In this document: positions 1 to 11,960 of the stretch, piece after piece
Layout: each line of letters opens with the position of its first letter
Position numbering within the stretch: the stretch's first letter is position 1
Assembly: GCA_947462335.1 (NCBI GenBank)
Contig: OX381710.1
Coordinates: forward strand, 3,906,001 to 3,970,000
Direction: 5' to 3'
From: Harmothoe impar
Lineage: Eukaryota; Annelida; Polychaeta; Phyllodocida; Polynoidae
Length of the DNA: 64,000 bases
The notes under the pieces: model-generated
Databases searched by the model: none
Seen by the model: only the letters and a program-made list of their open reading frames with translations
What the model was told of the DNA's origin: nothing
Made by a program: the position numbers and the translations under genes

Positions 1-1300
1 AGCCCTGATGAGTAACTAACCAGAGATGCATTCATGCCTCATGCCGAACCTTTGGAAGTGTGAGGATCTCATATAATAGGGTTGGTATATATGCTACTTG
101 AATGCAAGGTAGGGCATGATGCAAAAGTTACGAGTTACTCACCATGGCTGCATTAGTGCATCACAATGACAAATGTAATATTGTAAACGTAAGTGCTATT
201 TCACGTGTATTTAAATTCACCGATCTTGGAGTACATTGTAGTAGCATGACTATACCGGATAAATATTCGCTCCATACATATTTGACCACTGATTCTCTCA
301 AATCGCGCAAATATGTCCAGCGTAAAGTAAAATATATTTACAGTATTTTAGCAACCTACTGTCTCCAAATGGTTATAGGGTAAGACTTAGAGCACCCCGG
401 AGGTTCATAAATAACAGCTGCAGGCGGTACACGGAGGCAGGTCTATAGGTGTGGTATTCTACAACTCTGTTAGGGATGAGTAGACGTGGGGGGGGGGGGA
501 AGGGGGGAGGTGGTAGGTAGGGAGGTGGGTAAGTGGGGTGGGTGGCAGGTAGCTTGGGAGTGGGGGTGGGGGAAGTGGTAGGGAGGTGGGTAAGTGGGGT
601 GGGTAAGTGAGGGGAGGGGTAAGGGGTTGGGTGAGGTGTGGATGGGGGATAAGTAGAGCGGTCAACTCTTTAACCCTTTAATGGCTGCGCAATGCATTAA
701 TACACCATGCCCATAGTTTTCATGATGCATGAATGCAGCCCTTGTGAGTAACTCACCAGTGCTGCATTCAAGTATCCTGCCGACCCTACAGGGTTGAGAC
801 ACTCGGGTAGGGTCGGTATGATGCAGTAATGTTACTTACGGGGCCTGCATTGTTGCATCATGATGACAAATGTCATCTTTAAGCGACATGCATCCTTGAA
901 GGGTTAACCCTTGAAAGGCTGCACAATGCATTAATACATTGTGCCCATGGTCATCATTATACAAGCATGCAGCCCTTGTGAGTAACTCGCCAGGGCTGCA
1001 TTTACATCATGGCAACATCACAGATTGGAATTCTGAACAGACATGGGGGGTAGGTGAAGGCAGGCAGGTAGGTAGGTAGGCTAGAGGGAGGATGTGTGGG
1101 AAGATGATGGATAAGCAGAGCTGTAAACCATCTACCCTTTAAGGGTCGCACAATCCGTTAATGCACCTTGCGCAATGACGGATCCAGCATTTGGAAAATG
1201 CAGGGTCGGGCCTCCTTATGTTGGAAAAATGAAGGGACGCATCCGCAACCCTAACCTTTCCAAATAAACTACAGGATTAATCTGCCACTTATAATGCTCT
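1..1300. repeat. TGCAT-rich degenerate dispersed repeat
   Basis: No gene is visible. The stretch is built from loosely repeated phrases such as GGCTGCATT, GCATCATGATGACAAATG and GAGTAACTCACCA. They recur at about 673-905 and 903-1010, and again inside the A blocks near 2290-2480 and 20407-20560, and near 25230 and 57300. Copies are too diverged to define a unit. It could be an old satellite-like or MITE-derived family. Confidence 0.5.
485..645 (+). repeat. G-rich minisatellite, G4-prone
   Basis: A long run of G3-G9 blocks separated by GTA, GGTA or AAGT spacers lies on the plus strand, with motifs such as GGGTGGGTGGCAGG and GGTGGGTAAGTGGGG. Four or more G-runs in a short span can form a G-quadruplex. 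The proline-rich minus-strand reading frame across it is an artefact of this composition. Confidence 0.7.
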
Positions 1301-1383
1301 CACTGTCATGTTATTATCAACAATGAATCATCTCCAAAGCTGACTCAATATTTATCACAAAACCAGCCCAAAACAATAACTTA

Positions 1384-1702
1384 GGGAGTGATCATTTTTT
1401 AACAACAGGGGGGGGGGTGGTGGGTTTACACGCGGAGCGCGCGAAATTTTTTACACCCCCCCCGGTCAAGGGGTCAAAATTTTTTACCCCCCCCCCTTAG
1501 GGTCGAAAATCGGCTCGCGCGCGGGCCCTTTGAAGCATAGTAACGCGCGGGCTTTTTGGCTCAAAACAGGTCAAATTTTTTTGCCCCCCCCCCCAAGAGG
1601 GGTCCAAATTTTTTTGCCCCCCCCCGGTCAAGGGGTCCAAATTTTTTTGCCCCCCCCCCCAAACCCACCACCCCCCCCTGTTGATAATAAATGATCACTC
1701 CC
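1384..1702. mobile_element. Harbinger-like MITE, TTA target site
   Basis: The ends are an inverted repeat, GGGAGTGATCAT on the left and ATGATCACTCCC on the right. Homology continues inward through AACAGGGGGG and GTGGTGGGTTT. TTA stands on both sides (1381-1383 and 1703-1705) and is read as a 3-bp TSD, which is typical of PIF/Harbinger elements. The interior is filled with C/G homopolymer runs and repeats of GGTCAAGGGGTC. It is non-coding and non-autonomous. The assignment rests on TSD length and the GGG start only. Confidence 0.6.
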
Positions 1703-1845
1703 TTAGTATTTCTTATGATGGCCCTTGTATCAGTATTCTCCCAATGTTTACTCCCAGCAGTTGAGAGAGGGGGGGGGCAGAGGGTAGGATGGGGGTTGGA
1801 ATGGGCGGACTCAAAAGTGACTCAAAAGCGACTTTCGATATTATT

Positions 1846-4800
1846 TCCGAATGTTATTTATGACAGAAGTGCTGCCATATATAGGATTCAAATCCTTTGA
1901 ACAGAAAGCTTTGGAGAGACTTTACAAAACAAGTGAAACTGATTGAAACTAGATATGTGTTTTGATGTTTTGTGTGATTGATTTTTGTCGACATCTTAGG
2001 GCTGTGTTTTCTACAGCCGCGTCTGATCGTAGCTTCTAGTATTTCATTTTTATCTGAGCTCAAAAGGCTGGCACTTGAGTTGGCTTCCACAATTCACCAC
2101 AACAAAATGGAATCTATAAGAACATACTGAGCGCGTCTTTCAGAGACTGCAGCGGAGAAGGGACCCTTAGGTACTGGCACTGAGTGCAAGTGTAGTTTAA
2201 AAGAGACAGCTCTACAGAGAGAGAAAGTACAGATGCATTGAATATACTAGTCACAGTGCTTAAACATTTAAGGATGGTATGGTGCTAAAAGATGACATTT
2301 GTTATCATGATGAACAAATGTAACCCCTAGGGCTAACACACCATGGCTGCATTGTTTCATCACACCAACTTTTTAGGAGGGTCTTAACCTTTGAGGGTTG
2401 ACATGACGCTTGAATGCAGTGCTGGTGAGTTTCTCACCAGTGCTGCAGTCATGTATCATGAATACCAAGGACATGTTGCATTATTGCATTATACGATCCT
2501 TAAAGGGTAAACAGGATGCTTATTTGCTGTAAGGCAGCATATATATATGTATTATCATGAACTGAGAATCGTTGCATCACACTCCTTGTTTGGGAGTGTA
2601 TCAGGGTTGGCATGATACATGAATGCAGTCCCTGACAAAATGCAAGGATGCATTATTGCATTCATACTGTGAAAGTATTTATTTTCACAAGTTTTAAGTT
2701 TTTGCGGATGAGTGAAATTTGGGTAAATTTGTGGGCATTTATACGTGAGCATACACAAATTTTGCAGAATTTCATTTATGAGAAAATGACGAAAAAATAT
2801 ACACAGCAAAATAAAGTACTTTCACAGTACAATAAATGACGTAGCATGGACCTTTAAAAGCCATGCTCCCTGTAACCATTTCTAACACTCCCTTAAGCCA
2901 TTTCTACCTGTGTTTTCGTTCAAGATGGATTCCACACTATGGTATTTCACAGTAATAGTAGAGTTAAAAGTGTACACAATTTTCCCTACAATACATGGCT
3001 TTAATTGTGATCATAAGGAATGTAGGAGATCATAGAGGCAGTGGTGTAATAGAAATACAACAAACAGTAACCACCATTCCCGTCATGTTTACACTGACTT
3101 ATCACTGAGAAATCTTTTTGGCGATCTAGTGGGTAATGTTTTTTAACAATAATAGACAGCTACTGTAAAACCTTGAGTATAAGCCTAACTCGCATAGTAG
3201 CGGAACCCCGACTTTAGGCAGGTTATACAAGCCGCACTGGTTATCTGATTATGGTGACTTTAGCTCTGTACCATAGTAGCAAAAACTTTGGTATAACCCG
3301 CACCTTGACTGAGGGCCGATCCTATAAGATCCTATACGTAAAGTTTAACGGTAGATGAAATACTGCCTAAATGCCTAGTCAGTACTATAGAATTCTACAT
3401 AGGACATCGCCATAATGCAGACACAAAGCAAGTTAAGAAAGGCATATACTGTTGCGGAAGCTACATTTGAAATGTTTACTAAAGCTTCACTCTGTTTATA
3501 CCTAAAAGTAAGTTCTTATGGGATTTACTTTAAGATGTTGTGTTCATAGAACTATGTATCCAATTAGTATCAGGAACAGAAAGATACTGTTACTCAGAAG
3601 TATCCAAGATTCCCTTTATAATTCAGATCCAGGGCACATGATAGGAAATACTGCATTAGGAGTCTCCCATCAGAAATAAGATGATCTCTTTATCTGCCGA
3701 GACCTTTTCATGAACTTGCTTAGATGCAGAGTATACATCCTTTCTACTAAGATCACTCCAAATAATATCCTCGTTTCTCATCACCAAGCCATGGGAAATA
3801 TAATTTTTCTTTGTTCAGGGCTAAATAGGTAGGGAAATCTCTCACCAAACTAAATTCACATTTAATTGATAAAAGGATAAATGATCTATGCAATTTGTGA
3901 GTATGTATGTTTTCTCTATCCCATCGTATTTGCATCACTTTATGCTTCAATTTGATACAGAATATGTCCATATTTGTCAATCAACTTGTGTTTTTCGATT
4001 GAAATTTGCAAAAGGAAATTAAAACACAATTCTGGACATGCATGCGGTTATGAGTAACAAGGATATATTTTGGACTGGCCTAAGTAAGACATGTCATGCT
4101 CTGCTTATCTGGCAGCAACAGTGCTAACAGACCGGTGCCGCCACAGACTGCCTGTATGCTACATAAGATAAACAACATCTTCACAAATATAATGCTGCAA
4201 TCTAATATGCACTATTTTAAGAATAATTGCTGCCACAGACTGTCTGTATGAGACATAAGTTCTACTGCAATAGCTCAGACATTCTCTTCAAAAACACTCA
4301 TATGGTTTTGAAAGTTTTTCAAAGATTTTGCATTATCTGAAAACACTCACAAAATAACAGCTCTATCTAACAAAACCATCAAAGATGGCCCACAAATCAG
4401 GTTCTACCCTCCAGAGCTTTTTACAATGGAGTTTTGATAATCATATTGTGAACCATAGCCCGTCTAAAATAAAAAATATTATGAATCTTACCACTAAAGT
4501 CACATTTTGTCCACAGTTATAAGAAGGTAAACTAGGGGGGGGGGCAGGGGCTATGGTATATGGAATTGAATGGAAGCCATGTTTGCAGTAGATCATGAAA
4601 AAAAAAAATAATTGTAGGACACAGACGGATCATGGCACAACACCGCTCCTGATTCACCTGGTGGCGGGTATTTGTCCCAATTTCCTGTTCATTAGGTGCA
4701 GGCTGCACAGGAAGAGGCCTGAGAACACAGCCGAACATTAGTGTCACCAACACTAGGTGTGGCCATCTAGCGCTCACTGTAGGACACAGCTTACCCCTGA

Positions 4801-7560
4801 GCTAAGCCTTGGGGAGGAGGTCAGGTGCTTCTGTTTACAGAAACAGGGTAGTCACTCCAACTTCCCCTTCTGCTTTGAGTACTGTATGTAAAGGGATGGA
4901 ATGAATGGTCACATTAGAATCATTCTGTGAAATAAGGAATATATAGGGGATCCAGAACCCATTAATACAAGTCAAACTAGTGTTATAGCAATTTTTGCAT
5001 AGTCCCCCCTCTAATTTGTGTCAACAATGCTGCGAGCCTGATATACATACCCCACCCTGATGGGGAGCAGGGCAGGACAGGACTCAGCGCACAGGTAGCC
5101 AGTGTAGTGACCAGAGTGACCGACGCTGTCATACCCACACGGCAGGTTGTGCTTAGAGACTTAGATTAGTTCACCGAAATTTCTTAAACTGACCTTAATT
5201 CAACCTAGCGAGGAAAGTTCTCTTTTCATTTTTTGTCATGTGAGACTCATCCTTTTATCAGATGGACAACCCTCATATGTAACTGGCATCCCCTTTTTGG
5301 TTGAAATGGTGTCCTTTTTGCCATTTTTAACTAAAAGGATGGTTATGATGAGTATGGGCTTGTTCTACATTGGTATAGAAGGTATAGATATACAGATTCT
5401 AGCTGTGTCCTAGATCATGGAATGAATCAAGGCACTACTTGAGGAATAATGCCATACTTAAAGTGTTAACCTCTTCTAGGCATGACACCTGCTGCCCATA
5501 ATATCTTCCACCATAAATTCAGTGTGAACATATCAATGGAGGCATTCTTGTTCCTTAGAATGCTGCCAGATACATTCCCAAGGGAGAGGCGATTACTGTA
5601 ATGGGAGACTATGTAAATGTAATTATCAGCTCTCTCTACCCTAATGCTAATCTCTTCTTCCTAATTCATGAAGTTCAATCCATGAAAATGTATCACAATG
5701 ATTCTCTCATACCATCTGCCTTGTCTTGATTTTGCTTGCCAAAGTACTGCCTATTCTCCAGGCCCCAGGGGTATGAGCCAAAGTCACACAGGTTCCAGAA
5801 AAAAAAAATCAAAAGTGAACGTGCATCAGAATGGTAACACCCATCATGGGGCAAAGCGAAGAACCACTTATTAACAATCAGCAGTTTCTATCACAATTCA
5901 CACTCCTCTTGTAGATATCTCTAACAGAGCCATTTAAATTGATGAGCATGGCAGACAATTACAACTGGGGATGGTGGAATCGAACACCAAGCGATTCAAA
6001 ATGGTTAATCAAGCTCTCCATCATCCACACTACTGGCAATGTTTTAGTACTGCACCCTCTGGGGGGCATTCCACAATGTGTATGAACCAGTTTATGAATA
6101 TTGATTATTTCTAGTTGTTCTTAATGCACCTCAGTCAAACTTCTTTCTGGTTCAAATCATATTTCCCCTATCCAGTCCTGTCTCTTAAATACAAGATCAA
6201 TAAGAGTATTGAAATGAAAATCTGGCAATTTTTATATGTTGAATAAAGACAGGTTTTGTATTTAAGCACAGGGTCAATGGTAATATCAACATCTATAAGC
6301 ACAGGTCACTTATCTATGTCATTACAATATATGATTTTAATTCAATTCAATTTAAAAGACAGCTTCTGCAACATAACCCAGTTCACCGATCCCTCTGGTG
6401 TCCTCAAATTGGCACCTTTGTCTTTAGCCACTTCAATGAGGCGCGACAAATGCCTCCATCTTTGATGGGGAATCAAATAATCCCATTATCTCTTCTGTCT
6501 AATATTCGAGCCATGGTGTCATGTTCCATCCACACCATGGCTCACCCACACACTCTTCTGTAGACAAGTGTGTATCTTAGTACTTGGCCTACACACTTGT
6601 GTAGAGATGCTTACATATACTATAACTGGTTTAGTAGTAGTATACTTTCGATCATTCATCTTGTGATGTGTTTTAGCCAGACAACTGCTGTTGGTTGGCA
6701 AACAGGTCATTAACCCTTAGGGGCAACATATTGCTTAAATGCTTTTTCCTCTTATGGTCATGAAACATTAGTGAGACTCACAAGTCCCGCTTTGAGGGAT
6801 GAAAAGCACACCGAATTACTTCATTACGCAGCTCTTCTAGGGTAAACATTGACATTGCATCTATACGGCTGTGTCTGACCAAATCGATACAAGTTGGAGC
6901 TTTATGACCGGCACACCTTTATGAAAGGCATGACTGAAAATGGCTTATTCGAAGCATGATAAACCTTATCTTCTTAACTATTTCTTTTCTTAATTCAACT
7001 GATCAGGGCTACTGGCTCATAGATGTGTTAGCGTCATTGAGGTGTGCTAGTCATAGAAGTGTACTGGTCTTATAAGTGTGAAGGTTAAAGAGTTACAAAT
7101 ATACGTATTTAAATGGTGAGACACAGCAATTACAGCATTACCTGAAAGATGTGCTCTAAGCTCTCCTGGGTTTATTCAGCCTTTGTAACACTTGGTGCAC
7201 CCAGACACTCAAAGGCCAACACTCTTCTGTGTCTGCTGTCGTTATTCATGGGAAATTGGTTCAACAGCTAGACCACATTTACCTCAAACCGCCATCACAT
7301 GTATTAATCATTCACATCTACAGTTGCACTAATGAATTATGACAGACCAATATGGTAATGGAATGAATGGAATGTAAAATTCTACTTGACTGTTTTTACA
7401 CTCAAGATGTGATTACTAGTTCCGCTTCAAGTGTTTACCATGTGGATGGGGCTATGGCGAGGAGTTTTCTGTAGGGGAGAGCAGGGGGATGGTCAAAGAC
7501 CAAGGCTGGCACATGTTATCTCAGTTGGATACCTAGGGTGGGAACTATGAGGCAAATAAT
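1846..7560 (+). repeat. Large duplicated block A1 (plus start of C1)
   Basis: This stretch aligns in order with 19988-25720. Landmarks: ATCCTTTGAACAGAA at 1897 and 20030, CATAGAGGCAGTGGTG at 3027 and 20965, the GGGGGGCAG stretch at 4537 and 21965, and CACCGATCCCTCTGGTGTCC at 6384 and 24049. Copies differ by many substitutions and indels, so the duplication is old. No intact gene is seen. Element E1 interrupts this copy just after the start of its C part at about 7440-7560. Confidence 0.7.
2667..2827. mobile_element. TA-flanked MITE in block A1
   Basis: The inverted ends CTGTGAAAGTA and TACTTTCACAG are each flanked by TA (2665-2666 and 2828-2829). The paralogous place in block A2 (about 20745) lacks this 161-bp segment, so an empty site supports the insertion. 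A TA duplication and short TIRs suit a Tc1/mariner-derived non-autonomous element. A related family member may lie at 33670-33775. Confidence 0.65.
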
Positions 7561-7669
7561 TAAGGGCACAAACAAACTACTAAAGTTTGACGACTTCATC
7601 AATGTATCTGTATTTGTATACATATTAGTAGTATAGTATGTATCGGAACGGGACTATAGTTAAGTACTG

Positions 7670-7675
7670 TTTATT
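7670..7675 (-). promoter_or_regulatory. Outward poly(A) signal in E1 left TIR
   Basis: The minus strand reads AATAAA within GAGTAATAAACAGT, about 45 bp from the element end and directed outward. The same hexamer occurs at the same place in all four TIRs of E1 and E2. It would end transcripts that leave the element. Confidence 0.5.
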
Positions 7676-7684
7676 ACTCAATCG

Positions 7685-7975
7685 ACCTGCAGCCAATCAG
7701 AGGCCTCCCTTTTGGCGGGAAATTCAAAAGCAGCCAATGAGAGGCCTCCCTTTTGGCGGGAAATTCAAATAGGTCACGTGACCGGAAGTGACCTACTTCC
7801 GGTCACGTGACCTTTGGGCGGGAAATTCAAATAGGTCACGTGACCGGAAGTGACCTACTTAAGAGGGTCACGTGACCACCATGTTGGCGGGAAATTCAAA
7901 TAGGTCACGTGACTGGAAGTGACCTACTTAAGGGGGTCACGTGACTACTAGGTTGGCGCGAATTTCAAAATAAGT
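7685..7975. promoter_or_regulatory. Transcription-factor motif array in E1 TIR
   Basis: The stretch contains CCAATCAG and CCAATGAG (CCAAT boxes, NF-Y type). TTTTGGCGGGAAA, the E2F consensus, occurs twice, with three further GGCGGGAAA or GGCGCGAA variants. Most are followed by TTCAAA, a CHR-like motif. Six GGTCACGTGAC palindromes (E-box/USF/CLEAR type) and ACCGGAAGT (ETS/GABP type) on both strands are also present. Spacing is regular because the stretch is a tandem of about 65-bp modules. The motifs are seen directly; binding is inferred. The same array is inverted at 16860-17145. Confidence 0.6.
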
Positions 7976-8162
7976 CACTTGAGATTTTTATGGATAAATA
8001 AATTTTAAAAAAGAAAAAAAGCAAGCTGAAAGCTTGCTAAAAAATAATTTAAAAATGTGGCTCTTTTTTTTAGGGGGGGGAGGGGCACTCTGGGGGGCAC
8101 TCTTTAAGATGCATGGGGGGGGAGGGGGGGGAGGGGGGGAGGGGAAGGGTTTTTTAAGAGTG

Positions 8163-8209
8163 AGACTCGCTTCTCTGCCCTCTCTTTTAGAGGGCAGAGA
8201 GGCGAGTCT
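8163..8209. other. 21-bp hairpin in E1 left TIR
   Basis: Arms 8163-8183 and 8189-8209 pair over 21 bp with a single G·T-type mismatch around a 5-base loop. The core is CTCTGCCCTCT/AGAGGGCAGAG. The twin in the right TIR is at 16625-16671. It could act in replication, in transcript processing or as an integrase-proximal landmark; I cannot tell which. Confidence 0.7.
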
Positions 8210-8332
8210 ACTTACAATGAAAGGTAACATGATTGCGTTTATGATGATGTGCATCATGATGTGACTATCTTACAACTTTATAAGAAATAAGCAAGACATG
8301 GGCGTACTTACACGGGCTATTTGTAAACTAAT

Positions 8333-9980
8333 GAATGTGACTTCCTCGTTAAAGTCGGTATCTACAACTCTTTTAAGCCTAAGGCTTTTTCTTGAGTTTA
8401 TTCTTTTGTTCAATTTTGGGCCCACCTCAAAAGAGGAATAGGCCCTCTGTAACAATTGTCGCTTGCTCATCAATCAGAGCCGGGGTGTAGAAGGCCCCTG
8501 CCCTGTCGGGTACGAGATAGATCGACCTCTGGTACGTTTTTGGTTAGTTTGGAGCTCTCAGTCGACTGTCTTATCCACCTTAAAAAAAACAGACTTTCGG
8601 TGTCTCATGATAAAACTGGTGCCTTATACTAAGTGCTGGATTACTTTCTCATTTTTTTAGTGTTCTATCCGATGCTTATTTAATTTTTGCACTGATAAAA
8701 ACAGTTAGCTTGTACAAACACGCGGTCTATTTAAGTGTTAAGTGTAGAAAATGAACAGAACAGTGCACAGAAAATAGAGCTACCGACTACATTTCGCCCA
8801 GTCACTCAGCGGAGAACAAAAGAACTACTGACGTAGTGTACCCGCTATTCCGACAGTTGGCGCCACCGTTATACTTTTCCCGCGTGCGACATGAAGCCCT
8901 GGGGTGGGTACTGGCTGTTTTGGTTGTAGGTACCGAAACATAAAAAACTACAGCCAGCCCAATGTCATGGTGAGACAGCTCTCTTATTTTTACCTTGAGT
9001 AGCGTCCGTAGGGCCTATGACAAAACCTAGTCCCGTACACTGAGCAGCTTGAGGTCTGAAGGCTCATACAGAAAAATGTGTGGGTGTGTGGGTGTGTGGG
9101 TGTGTGGGTTGCTTTACGCCTTAGTTAACAGCTATGGTCATTTCAAGAGCGGTGATGGTGATCGAATCTATTGGCCCTTTTACCGAGACAAGGGTTCTTT
9201 TACATCCCACACTACATAGCAGAGAGACGTCTAGCAGCCCCTAGAGGCCCCGCAGGGGGCTCGAGAGGTGCCGTGGAGAAGAGTAGATATCCACGAGAGG
9301 ACACGCCAACAACCAAATTCTATCTTTATCCCGCGAGAAAAGGAGATAAGGGTCAAGGTTATGAACCATCAAAAGATTTTAGAGTAAATTAAGTTATGAG
9401 ATATTAATATAATGTACATATCTAGGGCCCGATATAGGGTCTCTGCAGATCTCCCTTCAGGGCCCCGATCTATGGGGCCTTAGAAACGGAACTGGGTCAT
9501 GTAACCAAGGGAGATCAGCAGTTGTTGATGTCGGCGCTGCCGATAACGCTGGTAAATGACCGTTTTACTCATGTTTAGAGTCAGAATAGCTTGAGTATTA
9601 CTTGAATATCGAAGAGTAGAGGTTAAATTACCCCAGACAAGGTGTTTCCATCTAGAAATTCTCGACAGTATTTCCGAAAATTGCAAATATTGGTCCCAGT
9701 CCCACGGGGCCCCATACCGAGTATTAAAAGTTTGAGATGCAACTTTCATTCATGCTGTTGACCAATCAGGGCGCCCTGTTTTTACGACCTTGACTACATA
9801 GTAAAAGTGATTGACAACGTCAGATATCACTTGACGACGTCAAATATCGATCTGATATTTGATCCCTTGATATTTGATTCAAAACCCACATCGAGTGGGA
9901 TAAAGCCTTTTATCATCTTTTGATTGTGAGGCATACACTTTTCTTACACACAACAGCTGTCATCTATCAAGGGGTTCTGG
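8333..9980. other. E1 interior left, no gene recognised
   Basis: No frame longer than 90 codons is present and none is recognisable. Seen here: a TGTGTGGG microsatellite at about 9078-9110, and a segment 9109-9181 (TTAACAGCTATGGTCATTTC and GTGATCGAATCTAT) repeated at 12763-12830. A minus-strand 89-codon frame at 9480-9749 has ordinary composition but no family I know. Confidence 0.5.
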
Positions 9981-9984
9981 ATAG

Positions 9985-10205
9985 GGGGTCCCCATGTCGA
10001 ATGTCGATCTTAGAAAATGACCATGTCACATGGCAATGTCACTTAATAATGTTCATATCCCATGTCGATTTTAAGAAATGTTCATGTCACCTGTCACTAT
10101 GATTTTTTGGGCCTCATGTCACTTGTCATTAGACCTCATGTCGTTTGTCGATTATAAGAAATGGTCATGTCACCATATCGAATTTAGCGGTCCACATCCA
10201 TTATC
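9985..10205 (+). repeat. CATGTC-type array, left copy
   Basis: Degenerate units of about 25-35 bp contain CATGTCGAT, TTAAGAAATG, CATGTCACCTGTCACT and CATGTCG. An inverted, partly colinear copy lies at 15730-15895, and a short third copy at 11396-11460. It looks like a protein-binding array or a decayed minisatellite inside E1. Confidence 0.6.
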
Positions 10206-10414
10206 AAGTGTCAGGGCATGTTGGCTGCTTGAACACGTAGTCTGTCATCACCCTTGTTTCTGTGCCTTATCTAAACAGGCAATTAGTGGCCGCTAGCCGA
10301 GAGTACCTCCCTGGTCGCCTCTCCCGAATCTGCTAGACGTCTCACTGATAGGAGTGTGTGGGTGTGTGGGTCTGTGTGTGTCTGTTCGGTCTGTGTGTGC
10401 ACGCGTCTTGCACT

Positions 10415-10503
10415 CTAGTCTTGCGGACCACTGTTAAGCCTGTGGTTGGAGAGCGCGACATAGCCGCCCGCTACACTCTCCAAACAGAGGTCCGCAAGAC
10501 TAG
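10415..10503. other. Bipartite hairpin in E1
   Basis: The arms CTAGTCTTGCGGACC (10415-10429) and GGTCCGCAAGACTAG (10489-10503) are perfectly complementary over 15 bp. Inside, TTGGAGAG (10446-10453) pairs with CTCTCCAA (10476-10483). The result is a two-stem structure with a GC-rich apical loop. A structured RNA or a cruciform is possible. No known family is recognised. Confidence 0.65.
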
Positions 10504-10957
10504 GCCGGATCGCGCTCTTGCTTAAAGGTGCACCTCAACTCAGTGCGCCTTTAACAGCCGCCCCAAATAGGTGAAGTTCTTGACGCGGCACAGCGCCTCC
10601 CACCAGTAGCCAATCAGCGCGCCGAACGCCGGACACACCTCCACCGTGTGAGCCTCTAAGTAGGTCACACGAATCATACTAAGATGCCGATCTCTTCTGT
10701 CGGTTCGTCGCGGTGGCCGTGAGTGATCGCACGGTCGCCAAGATTCACTGCCTTGATTGGCAGAGGGGGGGGCTGATTACCCCCCGTCGGATGAATTGCG
10801 GCGAAACCATAATCAATTTTTCGCTGTTTTAGATAAAAGAGATCCAGAGCTATCCGCTCGTCCAAGAATTATTTTTCTATCAGCCCGGGATCACCCTCAA
10901 ATTAAGGCCTAAAGTCCAAAAACCCAAAATTTTTTCCCTATGGGATTTCAGTGTCTA

Positions 10958-11011
10958 AGCGTTTTTTGCAGCCCCAAGGAGCAGCTCACGGGTTCGAACC
11001 CTGTAAACGCT
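10958..11011 (+). other. tRNA-like acceptor/T-arm minihelix
   Basis: AGCGTTT pairs perfectly with AAACGCT at the other end, and a 5-bp T-stem encloses TTCGAAC. Only 23 bases separate these, too few for both D and anticodon arms. A second GGTTCGAACC with weaker flanking pairing lies at 11075-11085. This may be a decayed tRNA or tRNA-derived sequence. GGTTCGAACC is palindromic, so chance cannot be excluded. Confidence 0.3.
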
Positions 11012-11556
11012 TTGACGCGCTTTCGTCGCCTTAGGCGACGTGGCTAGACGTCTTGACTAAAACTTAGTGAGGGTTCGAACCCGGAACGTCCGTATTAGAC
11101 GCCTAATTTCTACTAGCCCCGAAAACGAGAGTATCACATCTATATAGGTCAACCATGTTAGCCTTGGTTTAAGTGCGTGCAGAACCGTGTATTGTGCATT
11201 TATGCAGCATACAGATATGGAGACAGGCTGCTACAGTGTCAAATTGATCGGCATTGTATGTAACTGGACATGAAGAAGGATATTTTTACTTAGTTTTCTA
11301 AAAAAAAAAAAAGAGGGTAGTTCTCGGTACTACTATAATACTAATAGTGTCACTAAGGGAGAAAATGTAGGGGCACCGTAATTGAGAATTTCTTATTCAT
11401 GTCGCATGTCGATTTTTAAGAATGCTAGTGTCACATGTCACTTAAATGGTCTAATGACACAGATAGCACTAAACCTATAGACCTACCCCCCGTCCCCTTA
11501 GTCTTTCTATACTGAATCCGGGACTTGCCGGCGAGGTCGACAAAGGACTTACCTAA

Positions 11557-11960
11557 GGCCAAACAAAAAAAAAGTTGTGTTCAGGTAACCCGACCCACCC
11601 TATCATTTTGCCCCGACCCTAATCTTTTTAGATTTTTTTATTTTTTTTAGACTTTTCCTGATCTAGGTTATCACCAAAGGGGAAAGGAGTACCTAATGAC
11701 CTTCAACTATCCTATTTGTCATCATTTGAAAGATAAGAAGGGAGGAAATCCTTTCTATGACAAAAACAGTGCTGATAATGGCTTAATTAGACAGATATTG
11801 GTCCTACATTATCAAATAACAACTCTATACAATGTGATTCTCCCATACAACTCATCTCAAAACCCTAAAAAAAAAATCCTAAAAAAAAAAAATCGACCGA
11901 CCTACCCTATTTTTTTTTTGGGCCATGTTACCTGAACACGGATTATTTTTTTGTTTGGCC
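11557..11960. mobile_element. GGCCAAACA MITE copy 1 in E1
   Basis: The ends are inverted: GGCCAAACAAAAAAAA then GTTCAGGTAAC on the left, GTTACCTGAAC then TTTTTTTGTTTGGCC on the right. The inner ends also pair (GGTAACCCGACC with the CGACCGACCTACC region). Length is 404 bp. No clear TSD is visible. A relative with the same end motifs lies at 14569-14837. Its frames are A/T-rich and not credible genes. Confidence 0.6.

Larger units (their letters stand above)
7627..8332 (+). repeat. E1 left terminal inverted repeat
   Basis: This is the reverse complement of 16502-17206, with almost no differences seen by eye. From outside in: the 60-bp end shared with E2, promoter-like arrays (7685-7975), an AGCAAGCT/AGCTTGCT hairpin at 8022-8038, a G/A-rich tract (8070-8150), a 21-bp-stem hairpin (8163-8209) and ATGATGTGCATCAT palindromes. 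A small minus-strand frame starting with ATG at 8470 ends inside this repeat at 8270. I do not recognise it. Confidence 0.9.

Noticed and set aside
7988..8264. Overlapping Pro-rich and Gly-rich frames in the E1 TIR
   Set aside because: They are produced by the G/A tract and the hairpin and recur in the opposite TIR only because it is an inverted copy.
9078..9110. TGTGTGGG repeat as telomere-like DNA
   Set aside because: Only about four units, embedded in E1 and not TTAGGG; a plain microsatellite.
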